A stretch of 64,000 bases of DNA, taken from positions 62,001 through 126,000 of the forward strand of contig JBDRKQ010000077.1 in the NCBI GenBank assembly GCA_043813895.1, in the 5' to 3' direction. The stretch is from CAZTAR01 sp043813895 (GTDB lineage Bacteria > Planctomycetota > Phycisphaerae > UBA1845 > UTPLA1). The position numbers and the translations under genes were made by a program. Shown piece after piece: positions 35,123 to 43,461 of the stretch. Numbering within the stretch: position 1 is the stretch's first letter; each line of letters starts with the position of its first letter. The notes below the pieces were generated by a model. The model did not search any database. It was not told where the DNA came from and was given only the letters and a program-made list of their open reading frames with translations.

Positions 35123-36853
35123 CTACACGATGATGGCCGCCAACTCTCGGCGTCTTAGCACCAGCACGCCAACAAACATCACGGCCCCGCTCTTTAGTAT
35201 CACCTGCTTCCAGCAGTTCTCCCACAGGCGCGACCATCCCACCGCGCGTCCCTCGATCAACTGCCGCACGGGCTCCACGTCGCCCATGTAGAGCGACCAC
35301 GCCACCATGTCAATGGTTGCCCGGCGGACCTCGAAGTAGAGCCCGGGGTTTGGCGGCGCGTATTCCGACGTTGCCGCGAACGATTCGGCCACAAAGCCCA
35401 TCGAGATCGACAGGATGAACGTCGTGACGAGGATCAGCGAACCCACCGAGTAACTCAGGAAGGTTGAAGCGCAAACGCCCAACGACGTCAGGCATGTGAT
35501 CGGAACCAGCATCGCCAGCGCCGCCTGGAAGACGCTCAGCCGGAAAGACCCAACGCGGTACAGCACCTCCAGCGCGTCCGGCGTACCGAAAACCGCCGCG
35601 CCGCGCCGCGGATCAAGGTTCTCGAAGCTCAGCAGAATCTTCCCGCTCTGATCTACACACTGCACGGGAATCTCGAATTCGTTGAACGCGTCCACCGGAA
35701 ACGTGTCCACTTTCGCGAAGAAGCTCGTCGTCCGGTCGTCTCCGGCCAGCCAGCGGCAGAGCAGCGCGTCCTTCTCCAGCGTCTTGCCCAGGAAAATCCC
35801 CGCGGGCAACTGGGCGGGCACATGAAACTTGAACCGCACGCTCATGATGAAATCGCTGCCCGCCTGGGGCGGCGGTCCATCGAGGCCCCAGGTCTTTCCA
35901 CAGGCCGGCGGAATCGTGGAATACAGTGCCAGCAATTCCGTTTCGAGCTGTTCACGAATCTCCCGGTCCGTCCTATCCGTCGGGAGCCGGTCCTCTTCTT
36001 TCAACTTCTCGTACCATGCCGCCGCGTCTTCGCGCAGGTCCGGAATCTCCGGCATCACCGAAGCGCGTGCCACCAGGACTTGCCGGCGGAGTTCGTCGAA
36101 ACGCCGCAGGTCCATGCGCGTGGCCTCCGGCAGGTAAAGCAGCAATTCCGTGATCTGCTCGTCCGTCCGTCCCAGCGTTTCAGCCATCACAGACACGACC
36201 GGGCTCTCCGCCCCCTTCTTCCCGATGCCTTTGACATCATCCAATGCCGCAACGGCGTCTTGGGCCTGGTCCTCCGTCAGGCCGCAATACGTCTCCAACT
36301 CGTGGGCGAGATGCGTGCGAAAACGCCCCATCGTCCCCTGCACGCCAAAATACGTGGCAACCGAGACGATCAACACAACCATCACGTTAAACGACATGAT
36401 TCCCACCCATTTGCCGGCAAGGAGTTGCCAGCGCGGGATGGGCTTCGAGGCGATTGCGTAGATCTGGCGGCTGAGGATCTCGTTGGAGAGCGACATGCAC
36501 GAGAAAAAGATCGTCGCCAGGGAGAGAATGAAACCGGCAAAGCCCATCGAGTAGTTGATGAACATCTGGACCTTGCCTTTGATCGTGCCGTCCCCTTCCG
36601 CGGTGAGCCAAAACAATGGTAACGCAACCAGGATGATCAGCGCAAACCCGGAGACGAACTTCGAGCGAATTCCCTCCGCAAGCGTGGTCCGCGCCACGGC
36701 GCCGATCCGGGACCGCGCCCCGCGCAGCTCCCAACCGCAAATCTCCCCCGCCTCGCGGCTGAACGCCCGACGAATCACGTACGTAAGCGTGATCAGGCAC
36801 ATCACGGCCGCGAGCGAGAACAGCACGATCGAGAAGGTGTAGGACTCGGTCAC
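35123..36853 (-). CDS. ABC-2 type transporter permease with large loop domain
   Basis: A 576-residue membrane protein. The GTG at 36853 is preferred to an upstream start because AGGA lies six bases ahead. It begins with a membrane segment (SIVLFSLAAVMCLITLTYV), then an ABC-2-like core with GFALIILVALPLFWL, a span near FAGFILSLATIFFSC, the coupling segment SRQIYAIASKPIPRWQLLAGKW, and a further span. A mainly soluble insert of about 250 residues follows (acidic helices, then a beta part), and finally more spans near the C-terminus. The ASKPxxRWxxLxGK motif is typical of ABC-2 permeases that pair with a separate ATPase, here the next gene upstream. Confidence 0.85.
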   Translation of the reverse strand: MTESYTFSIVLFSLAAVMCLITLTYVIRRAFSREAGEICGWELRGARSRIGAVARTTLAEGIRSKFVSGFALIILVALPLFWLTAEGDGTIKGKVQMFINYSMGFAGFILSLATIFFSCMSLSNEILSRQIYAIASKPIPRWQLLAGKWVGIMSFNVMVVLIVSVATYFGVQGTMGRFRTHLAHELETYCGLTEDQAQDAVAALDDVKGIGKKGAESPVVSVMAETLGRTDEQITELLLYLPEATRMDLRRFDELRRQVLVARASVMPEIPDLREDAAAWYEKLKEEDRLPTDRTDREIREQLETELLALYSTIPPACGKTWGLDGPPPQAGSDFIMSVRFKFHVPAQLPAGIFLGKTLEKDALLCRWLAGDDRTTSFFAKVDTFPVDAFNEFEIPVQCVDQSGKILLSFENLDPRRGAAVFGTPDALEVLYRVGSFRLSVFQAALAMLVPITCLTSLGVCASTFLSYSVGSLILVTTFILSISMGFVAESFAATSEYAPPNPGLYFEVRRATIDMVAWSLYMGDVEPVRQLIEGRAVGWSRLWENCWKQVILKSGAVMFVGVLVLRRRELAAIIV

Positions 36854-36962
36854 GGTTGTTCCTAGGAGTACATTCCAAAGCCTTCGTGAGGCCACCAGCT
36901 CGGCAGTGCAAACACGCGTGCGACGCCCGGGCTACAGAAAGACCTGGAACTGAAGACACGCC

Positions 36963-38225
36963 TCAGGACGTACTGTCGGGAGCGCTCTCAGACTCGTCCG
37001 CGGTCCCCGCCTTGGCTGCGCTGTCCGCCTTGTCAATGGAACCCCGTTTCAGAAGTCGGTCGAGAATAGCCTTGTTCGCCGCTTCCTCCGTCGCAGAAGG
37101 TTCGATCGGCACCGCGGTTGAGGGCGGGGGCACATCGGCCGGCTTGGCTTGCGTCAAGGAGGTAAGCACGTCCTCTCGCGGTTTCGGCGGCAGCTCCACC
37201 GGCTCCGTCGTCGGGAGCCGCTCACGAGCAGAGTCATGCGTCTCTCTCCCCGACTGCACCAGGGCCTCCACCAGTGAAACCTTTTCGCTCTCCGCGTCGT
37301 CGCCTGCAAGAAACGCCGAGACCCCGACAGTCGATTCCACACCGCTCGTCTGGATCTTCTCCCGCTGCGCCTGGCCCACGACCCGCAGAAACAGTGATTC
37401 GAGCCGATCCGTCGGGTGATCCACCGAGAGGACTTCGCTTCCGGACTGCCGGACGATCTCGCGAATCTTCCAGACGGCTTCCTCGTCCAACTGCTTGCTG
37501 GTGATCTGTGTCACATCCCGGCGTTGCAGTAACTCGTTGACTGATCCCAATGCCTGCCGCCTACCGCCGTACATGATCGCCACGCGATCACAAACATCTT
37601 CGACATCCGCGAGCAAGTGGCTGCAAAGCAGGACTGTTTTCCCGCGGCCACCCAGGGTCTTGATTACGTCCTTGATTTGGCGCGTCCCGATCGGGTCGAG
37701 GCCCGTCGTCGGCTCGTCGAGGATCAGCAGATCCGGGTCGTTGATCAGCGCCTGTGCGAGACCGATCCGGCGCGCCATGCCCTTCGAATAGGTCCCGACC
37801 GGCCGCTTAGCCGCCCGCTTCAGGCCGACCATCTCGATGAGCTGCTCCGTGCGGCGGCGACGTTCATACGGGTCCAGCTTGAACAGGCGACCGTAGTAGT
37901 TGAGCGTCTCTTCCGCGTTCAGATAGCGATAGAGGTAAGATTCCTCCGGCATGAAGCCGACTCGGGCCTTGACCATCGTGTCCGTCGGCGGCTTGCCGAA
38001 GATCCTGGCGGCGCCGGAAGTCGGGTACAGCAGCCCCAACAGCATCTTGATCGTCGTGGTCTTGCCGGAACCGTTCGGGCCCAAAAGCCCGTATATCTCA
38101 CCGGGGTAGATGTCCAGGTCCAGATTATCGACGGCCAGGACCTTGTCGCGCCCCCAAAAGTCTTGAAACACCTTGGTGAGCGAAATGCACTGAACGACGG
38201 ATTGCAATTGCGGCGATTCTGTCAT
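36963..38225 (-). CDS. ABC transporter ATP-binding protein with extended C-terminus
   Basis: A 420-residue ATPase. Walker A is GLLGPNGSGKTT, Walker B LLILDEPTTGLDP, the switch His is in LCSHLL, and the signature is the ABC-2-exporter variant YSKGMARRIGLAQAL in place of LSGGQ. After the usual 300 residues there is a tail of about 100 residues rich in Pro, Ala, Glu and Ser (low complexity, probably flexible). It should power the permease encoded next (110 bases downstream). Its ATG overlaps the stop of the HflK-like gene by four bases (ATGA), so translation of the ATPase is coupled to that of an SPFH protein; this is good evidence that the SPFH proteins and the transporter act together. Confidence 0.93.
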   Translation of the reverse strand: MTESPQLQSVVQCISLTKVFQDFWGRDKVLAVDNLDLDIYPGEIYGLLGPNGSGKTTTIKMLLGLLYPTSGAARIFGKPPTDTMVKARVGFMPEESYLYRYLNAEETLNYYGRLFKLDPYERRRRTEQLIEMVGLKRAAKRPVGTYSKGMARRIGLAQALINDPDLLILDEPTTGLDPIGTRQIKDVIKTLGGRGKTVLLCSHLLADVEDVCDRVAIMYGGRRQALGSVNELLQRRDVTQITSKQLDEEAVWKIREIVRQSGSEVLSVDHPTDRLESLFLRVVGQAQREKIQTSGVESTVGVSAFLAGDDAESEKVSLVEALVQSGRETHDSARERLPTTEPVELPPKPREDVLTSLTQAKPADVPPPSTAVPIEPSATEEAANKAILDRLLKRGSIDKADSAAKAGTADESESAPDSTS

Positions 38226-39661
38226 CTTCTCGCCCGGGGTTTGGGAGCGCCGTACAAGCGCTTGGTCATTTCGTCGTCCACCTTCTTCTTATTCTTCCTG
38301 GCCAGGTCCGCCATCGACATCGGGGCGCGGGGGATGTGAAGCCGGTACTCGCGAGCCTCGGGCGGCACAAAGATCTTCGCCACGCCGTCATTCCGCAGGA
38401 CCCGTGCGTACACTTCTTGGAGCATCCTCGACATGAAGATCTCGGGGTTCTCCAGGAACTCCGGATAGACCTTTGTGAAGTGCTTGTAGTCCCCCTGCGC
38501 CTCTTTGATGATCTCGCTCTTGCCAGTCTCGGCGCCCTTGAGAATCTCCTGCACTTCGCCGGTCGCCTCAGACATGAGCCCCTGCGTCGCCACGCGCTGC
38601 TTGCCGAGGGCGTCGCGCAACCGCTGTGTTTCCGCCTCGTCTCCCCCGCCGGCTGTAGATTCCGCCGCGGACAGGGCGAGCATCAGGTCGTATTCCTCCC
38701 GAATCGCTCGCGCGATCGCATCGTAGTTCACGCCGACCGTTTCCAGGAGCAGGGCCTGGGCCGCCGATTCCGCCTTCGTGAGTTCCGCGAACATCTCCGC
38801 CTTCGCCGCGTCGACCCGGTCGAATACTTCCTGCACCTGTCTGGGCGGCATGATGCCTTCGACCATGCCGCTCTTCCGAGCGAGGACTCCCTTGTTGGAA
38901 TCGATCCGGATTCCCGTCGGTACCCCGGCGGCGGCAAGCGCGTTGAGCTTCTCCGCCAGCCGCTCAGACACGGCCGACAGGAACTCCGCCTGGCCCGGTC
39001 CGCGGATGTCCAGGGCCACTCGGCGGGCGGCCACCTCGATGGTCGCATCCCGAAGCAGATTCGACATCAGCGTGTCCTCGGGATACTCGTGGAAGTCGAC
39101 CGCTCCGGACGCAGGTTTCGGGCTCGGCGCCGGCATCACGTTCGTCAGATATGCCACAACATCGTCGATCTTGTACCGAACGGCCAGAGAAGCGTGGATA
39201 ATGTTCACATCGCCGGTAATCAGGTAGTCGTCTCGGAGCGGACTCAGGTTGTTCGACTTGTATCCCGAGATTCCCGCGGCCTGCTCCTTCTCGCTGAGCT
39301 TGAACATGAACTCGGTTTTGTGCAGCCGCTCCTTCGTCGAGACCGTCTCCCATCGCTCAAACGGATACGGCCACGACCAGTGCCAGCCCTCTTTCAACAC
39401 GGTCGGTCGTGTTTGCTCGCCCTCGCCGGTGCCGAGGATTCGCCCGAACCGCAAGACCACGCCGACCTCGTCCGGCTTCACGCTGAACCAGCCGCTGAAG
39501 AAGTACAGGATGACCAGCACGATCATCAGGAGCTTGAGGATGCCGAAGCTCTTTCGCAGGGCGTCCGCAAGAGACTGATTGGCCGGGTCCAGCTCTTCGT
39601 TGAAGCTCGGCTCGACGGCTGCCGCTTGCGCCGCGTCGGATTGTGACGGTTTGCCGCTCAT
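38222..39661 (-). CDS. SPFH-domain membrane protein, HflK-like
   Basis: A 479-residue protein: short cytosolic N-terminus, one membrane span (about residues 41-60, LLMIVLVILYFFSGWFSV), then an SPFH/band-7 domain starting VKPDEVGVVLRFGRILG and the HflK-like EGWHWSWPYPFE. The helical C-terminal part is rich in Glu/Ala/Gln. HflK and HflC form a large cage around the FtsH protease in E. coli; no FtsH gene is present here. The gene starts six bases after the stop of the HflC-like gene and overlaps the ABC ATPase gene downstream by four bases. It is longer than E. coli HflK (419). Confidence 0.88.
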   Translation of the reverse strand: MSGKPSQSDAAQAAAVEPSFNEELDPANQSLADALRKSFGILKLLMIVLVILYFFSGWFSVKPDEVGVVLRFGRILGTGEGEQTRPTVLKEGWHWSWPYPFERWETVSTKERLHKTEFMFKLSEKEQAAGISGYKSNNLSPLRDDYLITGDVNIIHASLAVRYKIDDVVAYLTNVMPAPSPKPASGAVDFHEYPEDTLMSNLLRDATIEVAARRVALDIRGPGQAEFLSAVSERLAEKLNALAAAGVPTGIRIDSNKGVLARKSGMVEGIMPPRQVQEVFDRVDAAKAEMFAELTKAESAAQALLLETVGVNYDAIARAIREEYDLMLALSAAESTAGGGDEAETQRLRDALGKQRVATQGLMSEATGEVQEILKGAETGKSEIIKEAQGDYKHFTKVYPEFLENPEIFMSRMLQEVYARVLRNDGVAKIFVPPEAREYRLHIPRAPMSMADLARKNKKKVDDEMTKRLYGAPKPRARR

Positions 39662-39667
39662 GTCCTT

Positions 39668-40681
39668 CTAGTTCTCGCTTGCCTCGTCCCCCCGCTTGGA
39701 GAGATCGTCCACGACTTCGCCCAGGGTGTCCGCCGCCGCATTGGCATCGGAGGAAGCGCCCTTGCCGGTCTGCTCCGAGAGCTTCTCGGATTTGCCGACG
39801 GCGCTGAGTAGATCGAACGGCGCCAGCTTGGCCGCGTCCAGGACCAGCGTGATCTGGCCGGCCTCAAAGATCTGCTCGATCGTCTCCAGTTTCTTCAGAA
39901 AATCACTCAACTGCCGGTTTTGTGCGAAGGCCTCGTAATACGTCGCCGCCTGCGCGTCGCCCTGGCCCTCGATCATCCGTGCGTAGGCCTCGGCTCGGGC
40001 GATGATCCGCTTGGCCTTCTCGTCCGCATCCGCGCGGAGCTGCCGCGCCTTGGATTCGCCCTGGGCCGTCAGCTCCTTGATCTCCTTCTGACGATCCTCC
40101 TTCATCCGATTGAACACTTCTCGCGTCACAGATTCCGGAATCCCGAGACGCTTGATACCCACACTGACAACCTGGATGCCGTAGTCGGCCTCTGCCCTGT
40201 CGATGATGCCGTCAAGGAACTGCCCCTCGATCTCCTCGAATCTTGTTTCCTCAAGATCGACATTCACAAGCTGCCTCAGATCGTAGCCCCGCATTACCTC
40301 CGACACTTCGTTGTCCAAGAGGTCGCGAATCTTCCGCGCCGCCGAGTCCTCCTGCCCGACAGACTCGAGGAACTTCCGCGCGTCCGCGATCCGCCACTGC
40401 GCGTAGGCCGTGAGGATCACCGTCTTCTGGTCCCGTGTACCCAACTGCCGGAACTCTGTCTCGAAGGACCGGAGCCTCGCGTCGTAGCGGTGCACGCGAT
40501 CGATCGGCCACGGGATCTTCCAGTGGAAGCCCGCTTCGTTCGGCTCGATCACGTCAAGCACGCGGTCGAATCGCGTTACCACGACCGTTTCCGTAAAGCG
40601 AACCTGAAACGCGCACATCATCGAGAGAATCACTGCGACGATTATCAGGACGACGATAATGGCTGGAACGTTTTTCAGCAT
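39668..40681 (-). CDS. SPFH-domain membrane protein, HflC-like
   Basis: A 337-residue protein beginning at the ATG at 40681, which has GAGG eight bases upstream and starts a membrane span (about 5-24, VPAIIVVLIIVAVILSMMCA). The SPFH domain follows (VRFTETVVVTRFDRV, GFHWKIPWPIDRVHRYDARL), then a coiled-coil region with KEDRQKEIKELTAQGESKA, which is typical of HflC. The long frame extends 50 codons further upstream, but that stretch translates the hairpin array 40725-40865 and is unlikely to be protein. Partner of the HflK-like gene six bases downstream. Length close to E. coli HflC (334). Confidence 0.9.
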   Translation of the reverse strand: MLKNVPAIIVVLIIVAVILSMMCAFQVRFTETVVVTRFDRVLDVIEPNEAGFHWKIPWPIDRVHRYDARLRSFETEFRQLGTRDQKTVILTAYAQWRIADARKFLESVGQEDSAARKIRDLLDNEVSEVMRGYDLRQLVNVDLEETRFEEIEGQFLDGIIDRAEADYGIQVVSVGIKRLGIPESVTREVFNRMKEDRQKEIKELTAQGESKARQLRADADEKAKRIIARAEAYARMIEGQGDAQAATYYEAFAQNRQLSDFLKKLETIEQIFEAGQITLVLDAAKLAPFDLLSAVGKSEKLSEQTGKGASSDANAAADTLGEVVDDLSKRGDEASEN

Positions 40682-40724
40682 CTTCGAGGCCTCTGGGGCA
40701 CAACCGCCCACTATCGCTCGCTGA

Positions 40725-40902
40725 TGCGAGATTCCCATCTCGCAGCTCTCTTCGCAGGATTCCCATCCTGCGAAGATGCGGGAGAGGATTCCCGCCAGAG
40801 TGGGTGCGAGAAAGGAGTCTCGCACCGGCAATCGGTTCTCAAGCCCACGGATCGCAATCCGTGGGGTACTTCCACCGGTGGTGGGTAGTACCCACCCTAC
40901 TA
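40725..40902. repeat. Array of six hairpins between two SPFH genes
   Basis: In the 222-base gap the hairpins follow one another almost without spacer. They are TGCGAGAT / ATCTCGCA, loop TCCC (40725-40744); CTTCGCAGGAT / ATCCTGCGAAG, loop TCCC (40750-40775); and GCGGGA / TCCCGC (about 40778-40795). Then come GGTGCGAGA / TCTCGCACC with a purine loop (about 40803-40826); CCCACGGAT / ATCCGTGGG, loop CGCA (40844-40865); and GGTGGGTA / TACCCACC (about 40879-40896). Arm sequences differ, complementarity is kept. Being inside an operon, they would be transcribed and could stop or protect the message between the first and second SPFH genes. Confidence 0.88.
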
Positions 40903-40903
40903 C

Positions 40904-43003
40904 TTACTCCGTCGAATCCATCTTCGCTTCCATTGCACCGAGTTCGGCGCCGGTCACCTCGAACTGCTCCGGCGGCTTGAGGTCGAACTCGTAGAGCACG
41001 CGGTCCGGCTCGTCCAGCACGACCACGTACTTCCGGATGTTCTTCAATCCGTCGCGCAGCATCCTGAGATAAACACGAAGCGAGTACACCTCCGGCGCCG
41101 CCTTGAACGCCGCCAATTGCATCTCGTACCGCCTCGCGTTCGACATCTCTCTGAAAACGTGACCCACCGCCTGGATCTCCGCGTCGGCCGCCTTGCTGCG
41201 GGCGATCCCGCCGAGAACATTGTCCGAACGCAGCATCGTCTCGACGGTTTGCGTTCGGCGCGTCAGGTCGTCCGACCCGAGTTCACAGGCCTCATCCTCT
41301 TTCACGATCGCATCGTGGAACTCCGGCCATTTCATGCCCGCGCTGAAGAGCTGCATCTGGATCGCATCACCTTCCGCCGCCTTGATCGCCGCGTCACGCT
41401 TCTCATAGGCGCTCACGACTTCCTCGTAGCTCTTCGCCACATCCTCGTCCGGCGGCGGGTGGATTCCCCCAATCCCAACGTAGACGATTTCGATGCCCAG
41501 GCCCTTCCCATCGGAGCCGGCATGGTCGCACGCCTGTTGAATCGCCACATGCAGGTCTTGCGCGGCAGTAGCACCCTTCTCGCCCATCAAGGCGAGCACA
41601 TCCGCTCTCGCCGCATACCTCGTCAGTTCGCTGTACGCCAGAGATTCCAGAATCGCCGCAGGGTCCTGCGATTGAGCGTGAAAACGCTGCACTTCAGCCG
41701 GATCGCTCTTCACGCGCCACTGCACAGGCATGTTGACGCTCAACAGGTTGACCGGCACCTCAATAGTCGCCGAGGCGGCCTTGTCTCCCACCAGGAGTTT
41801 GTATTCGTTCTTGTAGTGCTGCTTCGTCCACAGGATCGGGCCCCGGTTCTCCACGTGCTTCTGCCTGGCCGCCTCCTCCTTCTCTACGTCATAGCCAAGT
41901 TCCATGCGACGGATTCGCTGAACCGGAATCATCGTCGACCGATCAACGGGCCAGAACCACTTCAGGTGAATCCCAGGTCCCGCGGTCGTCTCAAGCGGCT
42001 GACCGAAGTGCTCGATAACCGCCTGATTCGCCGGGGGCACGACGACGATGCACGTCAGCGCGAGAATCACGATCATCTGCACGATCAACAGCGGCAGCAC
42101 CGCTCGGCCCAGGAGTTTGTAGAACCACGTTTCACTGACCTTGAAGCCGAACTGGTAGTCGACCGCGTTTGCCATGCTCCGCAGGATCCCGCCCGGCTCA
42201 CTGAAAATGCCCAGCAGGCGGCTGTCGTAGAACGGCCGTTGCGTCTCCCCGGCAACGCGCGGGCGGTAGAGATCGAGTACGAAGTTGATGACCGTCTCGA
42301 TCGCCAGGACGATCAGGAGGAAACCGAGCCCGATGGCCAACCCTTGCTCAACCCTTTGCAGCCCGCTGATCACGCAGAGCAGGGCGATGGCGACGGCCAG
42401 GCAAACCGCGCTCGAGCCGAACATGGAATCTCCGCCGGCTCGAAGCATCCACCAATTCGGCAGGCGGCTCATGCCCATCGCCCACCGCGAGTACATGAAA
42501 CAGATAAACGCGCCGGCCCCAGCCGCGAACAGCAGAGCCCGAGGGTGCTCCAGGCTTCCACCCATCGCGTCCGCGATCGGCCCGAATCGCACGAACCACG
42601 GCAGGATGACAATGCCGGCAGCCAGGTGAAACGCGGCCAGCAGCAAGGCCAGGAATGGAACCAGGTATCGCTCGATGGATCGCAGCCGGCGAGACGTCGC
42701 CAGCTTCTCCATCTGGTCGAGGTCCTCTTCCTCGAAGATCGTCCGGGCGCCGGCCAGCTTCTCCTGCCGGAGCCGTTCCAGTTCCATCACCTCGAACTGC
42801 TCTTCGCGAACAAGATGCTGCTGGTGCAGTTGAATCCACGTCAACAGCCAGACGCCCGCCGTCCCGAGCACCTGGAATCCGATCGCCCACAGCGAGCTAC
42901 TGCGACTCCAGATTGCCAGAATCGCCAGGATGACCGCGCCGCTGACGCACAGGACCATGCCCAGGGCGGCAACGACTTCGCCTCGTCGATCTGATCCGGC
43001 CAT
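40904..43003 (-). CDS. Polytopic membrane protein fused to an SPFH/HflK-like domain
   Basis: A 699-residue protein of unusual build. The first 335 residues contain about seven membrane spans (about 10-31, 38-57, 113-136, 157-171, 196-214, 221-245, 310-333) with a charged helical hairpin at about 60-108. An SPFH domain begins directly after the last span with VVPPANQAVIEHFGQPLE and continues with GPGIHLKWFWPVDRST. The C-terminal third is helical and charged. Ordinary HflK has one span. This appears to be the first gene of the cluster that runs to 33054. The N-terminal membrane domain is not one I can name. An SPFH homooligomer or a mixed ring with the two downstream SPFH proteins is plausible. 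Confidence 0.8.
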   Translation of the reverse strand: MAGSDRRGEVVAALGMVLCVSGAVILAILAIWSRSSSLWAIGFQVLGTAGVWLLTWIQLHQQHLVREEQFEVMELERLRQEKLAGARTIFEEEDLDQMEKLATSRRLRSIERYLVPFLALLLAAFHLAAGIVILPWFVRFGPIADAMGGSLEHPRALLFAAGAGAFICFMYSRWAMGMSRLPNWWMLRAGGDSMFGSSAVCLAVAIALLCVISGLQRVEQGLAIGLGFLLIVLAIETVINFVLDLYRPRVAGETQRPFYDSRLLGIFSEPGGILRSMANAVDYQFGFKVSETWFYKLLGRAVLPLLIVQMIVILALTCIVVVPPANQAVIEHFGQPLETTAGPGIHLKWFWPVDRSTMIPVQRIRRMELGYDVEKEEAARQKHVENRGPILWTKQHYKNEYKLLVGDKAASATIEVPVNLLSVNMPVQWRVKSDPAEVQRFHAQSQDPAAILESLAYSELTRYAARADVLALMGEKGATAAQDLHVAIQQACDHAGSDGKGLGIEIVYVGIGGIHPPPDEDVAKSYEEVVSAYEKRDAAIKAAEGDAIQMQLFSAGMKWPEFHDAIVKEDEACELGSDDLTRRTQTVETMLRSDNVLGGIARSKAADAEIQAVGHVFREMSNARRYEMQLAAFKAAPEVYSLRVYLRMLRDGLKNIRKYVVVLDEPDRVLYEFDLKPPEQFEVTGAELGAMEAKMDSTE

Positions 43004-43461
43004 GTCGAAGAACCTACTCTCTTAACGATGGGTCGCCAAGCGACCATATGGGGGCATTTACACACCTGCCGGGCAGCACCTCTGCGCCCAAGAATCCCAA
43101 GCGGGCTATTGTAGGTCCATCTTCCCGCATGCCAAGGCCCAGCGCGTTTTACGCTTGAGCCTGGGTACATGACACGTCGTGCGAGGCACGGAAGTGCCCT
43201 GCAGGATCGATCATGGACCCCTGCGGTGAAGCCTGAGGTTCCTGGGATTGACTCCCGCCGACCTTGACCTCAGCGACGCCTCAGCGTACAGGGAACATCC
43301 TGGCGGCACTGACGCCGGTTTTTGAGCACAACCGGCCGGCAGTAGCGGTCGTACTACTCGGGGCCGGTCTCGACGCGCGTGGTGTGTCGCTCCCGGGCGT
43401 CCGATGTCGGCTCAGGCCTTGCCCGCGGCCATGAACACCACGGGATGTTCGGGATGTTCGC
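43004..43461. promoter_or_regulatory. Divergent intergenic region of the SPFH/ABC cluster
   Basis: These 458 bases separate the SPFH operon from the divergent permease gene and must carry promoters for both; I cannot assign boxes with confidence. Directly before the permease ATG the nonamer GGGATGTTC is repeated twice in tandem (43442-43450 and 43451-43459), spanning the place where the ribosome binding site should be. A small CGTGC/GCACG dyad is near 43170-43190. No gene is seen. Confidence 0.45.

Noticed and set aside
38222..40681. The HflK/HflC-like pair as a standard FtsH-control module
   Set aside because: Not excluded, but there is no ftsH, hflX or hfq nearby; the coupling to an ABC ATPase argues for a different context.
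40682..40831. N-terminal 50-residue extension of the HflC-like gene
   Set aside because: It translates the hairpin array; the internal ATG at 40681 has a ribosome binding site and starts the membrane segment.
40725..40902. Hairpin array considered as a CRISPR
   Set aside because: The arms differ from hairpin to hairpin, there are no constant repeats with unique spacers of fixed size, and no cas genes are present.
41117..42994. A 625-codon open frame antisense to the polytopic SPFH gene; similar long antisense frames at 3651-4955, 38336-39646, 46846-48543 and 53116-54840
   Set aside because: All are antisense to well-supported genes and have the His/Arg/Gln-rich composition of antisense frames in GC-rich DNA.
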